DNA from: Arctopsyche grandis
Taxonomy: Eukaryota; Arthropoda; Insecta; Trichoptera; Hydropsychidae
Length of the DNA: 64,000 bases
Direction of reading: 5' to 3'
Assembly (NCBI RefSeq): GCF_051622035.1
Contig: NC_135356.1
Coordinates: 30,294,290 to 30,358,289 of the forward strand
In this document: one piece after another, positions 57,518 through 64,000 of the stretch
Position numbering within the stretch: position 1 is the stretch's first letter
Layout: each line of letters starts with the position of its first letter
Made by a program: the position numbers and the translations under genes
The notes under the pieces: model-generated
The model's input: only the letters and a program-made list of their open reading frames with translations
What the model was told of the DNA's origin: nothing
Databases searched by the model: none

Positions 57518-60159
57518 CATATAATGCAATAATTTTAGGTGACATAAATTTAAATATATCGCACGATTACACATCGAAGAACAAAGATAACTACCTAAAC
57601 ATGATGGCGGAATTAAATTTTGTACCATGTATTTACTCTTACACTAGAAACATAAATGGGCAACGTCCATCGTGCATCGATCATATTTTCACAAATATAA
57701 AAGATATAAATAATATAAACTCGGGAATTATAAAAACTTCAATTACCGACCATTACATGATTATGCTACATTATATTTCAATGACACCTCAGACGATAAA
57801 TCAACATTACAAACAAACTGCTAATACTAATAATGAAATATCTGTTATTAATAATGTATCTTTGATAAATAAATTGTCATCTGAACTTTGGTTAGATATT
57901 CTCCAAAATGATAACGTTAACGAGTGCTGTGAAATATTTGAAAATAGATTAACAAAGTATATTAATGACTCGAAAAAAATTATTCAAATAAGAAACTCAG
58001 CAAAATTTCGTAAAATCAAACCGTGGATAACACATGGACTAGTGGTATCTATAAGACATAAAGAAAGGCTTTACAAAGAAACAAAAAAAAAACCACTAGA
58101 TATAAAATTAATTAATCATTTTAGAAAATACAAAAATAAATTAGTTTCTCTCATAAAAAATACTAAAGAAAAATATTATAAAAACAAACTTGATGATTCT
58201 GAAAACGACAGTAAGAAAGTTTGGATAATAATCAATGAAATTCTGGAAAATAAACAGAAAACTAAAAGTAATACCATAAAAAATATAATACAAAACAAAA
58301 ATATAATAAACTGTACTGAGGAACCCAAAAAAGGAGCAAACGCTTTTAACGATTTCTTTGCAAATGTTGGAAAGAATCTAGCTGATAAAATTACTGTAAA
58401 AAAAAAAAAAATTATATTGAAAAAACTGCGAACATAGAAACTAAACTAGATCTCTTCGAACCAACCAATCCGTCTGAAATAGTACAAATTATATCAAATA
58501 TGCGAGGTGGCTCTGCTTCGGGTTTTGATGGTCTCTCCGTAAAAACACTAAAAATAATTAAAAATTACGTTTCTACACCAATCTCTCATATTATAAACAA
58601 TAGCTTTAAAACGGGAATTTTCCCGATCACATATAAAAAAACCATAATTATTCCAATATTTAAATCTGGTAACACAGAGGATATCTCTAATTATAGACCT
58701 ATTTCACTCTTATCAAATATATCGAAAATTTTTGAAAAAATTGCTAAAAAAAGACTAACTCTGTTTATAAAAAATAACTCGATCATAAATGAAAATCAAT
58801 TCGGATTCACAGAGGGAAAAAGTACCCAAGATGCCATTGCAAAAATTTCATGTATTATCCAGAGTACCTTAGACAAATCAAATAAATGTATAGGAATTTT
58901 CATTGACTTAAAAAAAGCATTTGACAGCATTTCCCATAAAAAACTTGTATTAAAATTAAAAGAAAATGGCATTGACCTCATAGCCCTTAAATGGATAGAA
59001 AGCTATTTAATAGACAGACCTCAAATTGTAAAATTAAATCAAACATATAGTACACCACTTACAAGTATATTTGGCATTCCTCAAGGCACGGTCCTCGGAC
59101 CATTACTTTTTCTAATATATGTAAATGACATTTTCCAACAGAAAATAAAGGGTGATTTAATCTCTTATGCAGATGATACTGTATTATTAGTAAAAGGCCA
59201 AACTTGGGAAATAGTTAACAAACTTGCAAATGAAGATATTAATACTTTAAAATCATGGTTTGATAATAACCTACTTACACTTAATGCAAAAAAAACAACA
59301 TATATATTATTCTCATTACAAAAAATACCTATAGAAAAAGTTAATATTATAATCCATGATGAAAAATGTGACTATGTAAACTGTAAACTACATGATCCTG
59401 TTTGTACTGTAATCAACTCTTCTTCTGAAATTAAATATCTCGGTGTTATCATTGATCAAAACATGAAATGGTATATATATATATTTGTTAGGTTAAGAAA
59501 TATTTTAAATGTGATAATAATAAAAAATGTGTATTATGCCCTTGTCCACTCTCTGCTTATCTATGGAATTATAGGTTGGGGAGGATCCTACAAAAGCAAT
59601 CTAAATTCAGTAAAAGTTTCGCAAAAAATTATTATAAAAGTAATACTTAAAAAAAACTCTACTTTCTCGACAAAATCGCTTTTTAAACTATTTCCAGTAC
59701 CAAATATCGATGATATATTTAAGCAAGCTTCCATTATAAAAATGTGTAAAGAAAAAAATAACAAAGAATATCAAGAATTTTATAAACTAATGAGAAATGG
59801 AAACCAATTTATGACACCAAATTTTAAAACAACACAAATGCAAAACCATTATATTTTCCAAGCCATAAATAACTATAATAATCTCCCTTCTGAATTGCGC
59901 TGTATTGTTAACCAAACAGAACAAGTAAAAAAAATTAAACACTTTTTCAAAAAAAACTTGCACTGAAAAATTTTAATGTAATTTTTATATAAAAAATATT
60001 ATAATAGATTTTAAGAATTTATAATAGAATCGTAGCTCCCTTATCAGGCACAAGAGCTACTCTTATCTGATAAGGAATACATGTCCAACTTTGTAATAAA
60101 CATTATATCCTGTAAATATATGTATATGAATAAATAAAAAAAAAAAAAAAAAAAAAAAA
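57518..60159 (+). mobile_element. 5'-truncated LINE with TTATA duplication
   Basis: Inserted between TTATA copies (57513-57517, 60160-60164). The same site in the left block (16731-16735, complement) is empty. The element starts inside the endonuclease domain and ends in a poly-A of about 23. Its 3' UTR has a perfect stem CCTTATCAG/CTGATAAGG (60039-60047, 60067-60075). Confidence 0.92.
57540..59966 (+). pseudogene. LINE ORF2: endonuclease remnant and reverse transcriptase
   Basis: Coding starts in the C-terminal endonuclease region (GDINLNIS, CIDHIFTNI, SITDHYMIM) and runs to 58437. There a 13-A run (58400-58412) shifts the frame. The reverse-transcriptase ORF (58500-59966) then has NYRPISLLSNISKIFEKI, FIDLKKAFDSISH, GIPQGTVLGPLLFLIYVND and the catalytic YADDTVLL. 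The C-terminal part has the short LINE tail without an RNase H domain. This layout fits the CR1/Jockey group. The protein would nick target DNA and prime cDNA from the element's RNA; this copy lacks its 5' half and cannot do so alone. Confidence 0.88.
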
Positions 60160-60164
60160 TTATA

Positions 60165-61889
60165 ATGTACGCATAGGAATCATTGATTTAAAAAAAACTA
60201 GATATAATTGGGTTATATATTCCCCAAGGTACTCACTCACATTTAACATTTTTATAAACGATATATAATAAATATATTTAAAGATGCTAAAACATTTTTC
60301 TCAATCTATATTCCACTCAGACGCATTTAACAATGGCTGATATTTTATGTTTATAATATTTATAGTGATATTAAACAAAAAAAAAATTTGAACAATAACT
60401 TGAGCGAGTTTCCTTACATTAGTGCTCAAACTTGTATCGAAAAGGTTCTCAGCCGGTATGCGTGCATCATTATTGAATTTTATTTTTTATATTCCTCAAA
60501 CACATATATATGTAGATATATAGGTAGTCATGGTTTAAAACAACAAATAAATATAAGTCATAAAGTATACTTTCAATAAATTTATTCTAGTAAATATGTC
60601 ATTTCTAATTAAGTTTGCTCCTTGTGGTTGTTACGGGGACAAGTAGGAGATGGTGTAGAATATTATAGTCACAGATTTTGTCAAATGATTATATTATTTA
60701 ATTAGCGTGGAGTTAAGACAATGTGCGTGCTGTTAAGACAACAATAACTTAAAATCTGGATAGAAACATACGTTGGCAATAAAGACCTTTGTGGGGTTGA
60801 CAATATTATCATTAGTAGAAAAATAGAGTAATGTTGAGATTTGTAAAGACGTGTGTTTCAAATAGACAAGCATACATACATATGCTAGCAATAATACGTG
60901 TGGGGTGAGTATTTGGGAGAGCATCCACATTACAATGGTAAGCGAGAAAAAAAATGTTTCAATCGAAGAAGAGGAGGTTCGAAATCCTTTTTTATTATTG
61001 AATATTATTCCTTAGTCAAGTCGATAGAAAAGTCAAGCTTTAAACCATAAAAATATACATGTATGTAGTATATCTTTTTTAAATTTATTTATCGATATTT
61101 TGGATAAAAATATGGTATGACATTTATGAATGGAAATTTGAAACAATTACAATATATGTACACGGTTATGTCGCAGGGCTAATGTAATCGAATGTGAATC
61201 GAATGAAATTGATTTCAGATAAGAGAAAAAATAATTTTAAATAAATAATAAGTTGACGAAATTGTATCAAAAGTCGATATTCTGAGCGGAAAGCAAAACG
61301 TCAAAGCGCTGACGTTAACAATGCGTGACGTCACACTTTTCAACCATAGCTCTGTATTTTGAGACCATGTCTTTTTATTTACAAGCTTTTTTTTAACTCT
61401 TTATTCTATTGCATAGCGTGTAAACATTTCTTCAATATACTAAGGTATTTCCTAACTTCCATTGCACTATACCATCAGATCAATAACAGAAGAAAAAATT
61501 ATTATTTTTATATGACAGATTTGCTATCTTATAAACGGTAAGCGGACTATTCCGCAAAAGCGATCACGCGCAAGTCGAAGAATTCAAGGTCTTTAATAAT
61601 ATTACTGTAAGCTTGGCTGTCCATAACATGACGTTGACAATTAATTTTATCGTCTAAAAAATATAAATTTCCATTAATATAAAATATATGTATATACGTC
61701 TTCAATAAATAAATTAATAATATCAACAACTAACGCATTTTATATTAAAATTTTAGGCATGGGGCTAAAGGTTTATCCTAGAGAATAACCTACAATTTAT
61801 ACTTACATATAATACGATCAAAATCATGAATTTTGTGTTTTAATAATTAAGTTGAATTACTGTTTTACAAATAAATAAGATTATAATTA
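60165..61889 (-). repeat. Continuation of inverted block: LTR end and 1-kb repeat
   Basis: Matches 16725 down to 15010. It includes the LTR tip TGTTACGGGGACAAGTAGG (about 60634) and the 1-kb interspersed repeat (60730-61750). No gene. Confidence 0.85.
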
Positions 61890-62963
61890 TGGAGGATGAA
61901 CGAATGAGACGACTGGCATGTTAATGCACGTGTTTATTATATGACAGCTGAAGACAGAGTGAGTAGTGGCTCTCCGAACTCAGCCGGGTTGGTCCCCACT
62001 CGCAGGAAGGCAACCAAACTCGACCATGTCGTATAAGCGAGCCGCCACATCACTCCCCCCCAGCATCAGCGATACCAAAATAACAAAGAAACAAATTTTA
62101 CAATAGAAAAAAAATTATTGTTACACAAAGAAAGAGAAAAAAACTATTGAGTGGGGAGAAAAAAAATTGTTGACGTGGGTCATCCGCTGTGTAGGTGTAC
62201 CGCCCTGAATGGTCGGTAGATTTGAGGGCGGTGACGTCGCGAGCAGGACGGTGGCTGGTCCGATGGTCGCGCCGATGCGATGCTGCGGCGGCGCCGCTCT
62301 TCCGAGGCTGATGTCGGTTGGTGGGGTGGCGGGGGCGGCAGGGGCATCGATGTGGTTGATGATACTCCGAGCTGGACTGTGAGTCGTTGTGGCTCGTGGA
62401 GGTGTTGTAGCGCTACCGCCCGTCTCGGCGTGACGACGCTCGTGGGGACGGACGGGGCCTTGATGATGATGATGGTGCTGAGGTGGTGTATGTCTTGTGG
62501 TGCTGGATGACCGTTCTATGTGTAGTGGATCGCGCATGACTCCACATCCAGCTGTCAAAATCGTCGTCTCATTCGCTCCCCCATTTTTTTGCACCTGTCA
62601 TCGACGTTGTGGCTGGACTCCAGGTAGGTAGGTAGGTAGGTAGCCGTGTCTGCTCGTTTATTGTCACCCGCGGGCCGCGGCGTGCTGTGTTGATGGCGAT
62701 GGGGCGCGGCGGGTAGCTTTCCCGCCTGGCTCGGCGAGGCAGGGATGAGCGGCATGTTGAAATTGATCGAGGCTGCGTGGCTCGATGTCGGGGGTCACCA
62801 GTATGGAGGATGAACGAATGAGACGACTGGCATGTTAATGCACGTGTTTATTATATGACAGCTGAAGACAGAGTGAGTAGCGGCTCTCCGAACCCAGCCG
62901 GGTTGGTCCCCACTCGCAGGAAGGCAACCAAACTCAACCATGTCGTATAAGCGAGCCGCCACA
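61890..62963 (-). mobile_element. TRIM: miniature LTR retrotransposon
   Basis: Two 160-bp LTRs (61890-62049 and 62804-62963, three differences seen) flank a 754-bp interior. On the minus strand the LTRs begin TGTGGCGGCTCGC and end CATCCTCCA. The 5' LTR is followed by TACTGGTGACCCCCGACATC, a primer-binding-type sequence. The 3' LTR is preceded by the polypurine tract GGGGGGAGTGA. The interior is GC-rich and His/Pro/Thr-coding by composition; no gag or pol motif is seen. The left block lacks the insertion. The target duplication is obscured by the AAT-rich site. Confidence 0.85.
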
Positions 62964-62989
62964 TAATAATAATTTTATATGTGATTAAA

Positions 62990-63890
62990 CGATGTATTAT
63001 TGAAAAAAAATGTTGTTTGTCGAAGAGGTTTGTTTCTCTGACGAAACAATTCTAAGGACAATGACAGATGTTGTCCAATACATCAGAAGACGACCTTCCG
63101 AGAAGTTGAGCGACGAATGCACCATTCAAACAACAAAATATAATGCATCTGTATGGTGTGGTCCGTTATTAGCGGAAAAGGGGCTGGACCCGTACATTGG
63201 GGCAGGATCAATACAAAAAAAAATTGTTGAACGGATTTTTGCCTTATTTTGAATCGGAGAGGATGGATGCACATAATTAAATTTTTATGCAAGATTTCAC
63301 ACGGCCAAAACAATTAACAAGTACCTGACCACAAAAAATATTCGAATTTTGTTATGGCCAGGTTATTCACCGGATTTAAATCCGATTGAAAATTGTTGGG
63401 GGTATTAAAAAGTAATTTTTATAATAGCCCTAATACTATGTTAGATAATTTAAAAGAAAAAATAATATATACTTGGAAAAAGTAATTCAAACACAAAAAA
63501 AACAATACAGTCATGCATAGAGATCAATTCGGGCTGTTATAACAAATAGGGGAGGGACAACTAAATATTAAGTTAATTACAGTTTTTTTATAAATATTAT
63601 TGATGAATATATTATGCGTGTATAATAAAAAGTTTTGTTTCATTTCCTGTTCTAAAATTTAACAAAATCGACAAAAACGAGTTTTACGCTAGTGGTTAGA
63701 ACTTCCTGTCATGGGTCTGTTTTTAGTTTTTTACAGTTTTTTTATAAATATTATTGATGAATATATTATGCGTGTATAATAAAAAGTTTTGTTTCATTTC
63801 CTGTTCTAAAATTTAACAAAATCGACAAAAACGAGTTTTACGCTAGTGGTTAGAACTTCCTGTCATGGGTCTGTATATATTAATTTTTTA
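62990..63890 (+). pseudogene. Tc1-like transposase relic, right copy
   Basis: Same relic as 14105-15000 in opposite orientation. It has the frame MLFVEEVCFSDETIL (63010), YIRRRPSEKL, then after a shift WPGYSPDLNPIENCWG (about 63345-63400) and GGTTKY (about 63560). The element end AACTTCCTGTCATGGGTCTG appears twice (about 63700 and 63855). Confidence 0.8.
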
Positions 63891-64000
63891 AAGTTTTTCT
63901 CAAAAATGAAACAAAAGGAACTTTTTTCTTATCTAAATTTATTTATATCTCTTTATTTTTTTATTTCTTTAATTTATTTATTTCTGGAATTTTTAAACGG

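Larger units (their letters stand above)
56405..64000 (+). repeat. Inverted segmental duplication, right copy
   Basis: Reverse complement of 13978-17810 with two later insertions (57518-60159 and 61890-62963). Removing them leaves about 3.88 kb, close to the 3.85 kb of the left copy. It runs to the window edge. Confidence 0.9.

Noticed and set aside
62121-62594. 157-codon minus-strand ORF inside the TRIM
   Set aside because: Compositional (His, Pro, Thr runs); no gag or protease motif, and other frames are equally open.

Overview
The window is nuclear DNA of an insect, probably holometabolous. The evidence is a ZAD-type C2H2 zinc-finger gene with short GT-AG introns, an Integrator subunit 12 gene, a MADF-domain exon, and a transposon set made up of Phantom-type Mutator, piggyBac, hAT, Tc1, Helitron, Ty3/Gypsy and LINE elements. 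It is AT-rich and gene-poor. No species call is justified from this sequence alone.

Host genes. Two near-identical copies of a LOTUS/OST-HTH exon (minus strand, 535-732 and 4423-4620) lie in an 817-bp direct duplication. A MADF-domain exon starting at 25849 is split by a 1.59-kb Ty3/Gypsy remnant with an ATAG target duplication; its frame resumes exactly past the insertion. A three-exon gene (28222-31702) encodes a ZAD protein of about 1,077 residues with 33 C2H2 fingers. A two-exon IntS12 gene lies at 47530-48353, and a small Kelch-repeat relic lies beyond it.

Mobile DNA fills the rest, and much of it can be bounded to the base by target-site duplications. A 7,284-bp Phantom/Mutator-like transposon (39607-46890; 9-bp duplication GTGCACACG) carries an intact FLYWCH-MULE transposase and 197-bp satellite-like arrays in both inverted ends. 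It sits inside an older solo LTR. Helitron-like elements (5756-7064, 32336-34509, 18565-19413 and shorter ones) are packed with GC-rich arrays whose unit hairpin (GGGC-GAA-GCCC) resembles their 3' terminal hairpin. Other bounded elements are a palindromic 9-bp-TSD element (7667-8024), piggyBac MITEs (9344-9661, 11305-11824), a 986-bp TAA-flanked Harbinger-like element (23527-24512), hAT elements (22100-22295, 34674-35217), a TA-flanked MITE (13602-13741) and a solo LTR (13055-13333).

The largest structure is an inverted segmental duplication. About 3.85 kb at 13978-17825 recurs in reverse at 56405-64000, where it later received a 5'-truncated LINE (57518-60159, TTATA duplication) and a 1,074-bp miniature LTR retrotransposon (TRIM, 61890-62963). 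The left copy preserves both empty sites. A second inverted pair (2739-3700 and 37770-38722) carries a broken transposase-like sequence. Between 50340 and 54590 lies a 4.2-kb very AT-rich stretch without ORFs, flanked by near-identical 240-250-bp LTR pieces.

Coordinates of TE ends and identities were read by eye; statements about families rest on recognised motifs, not on database searches.
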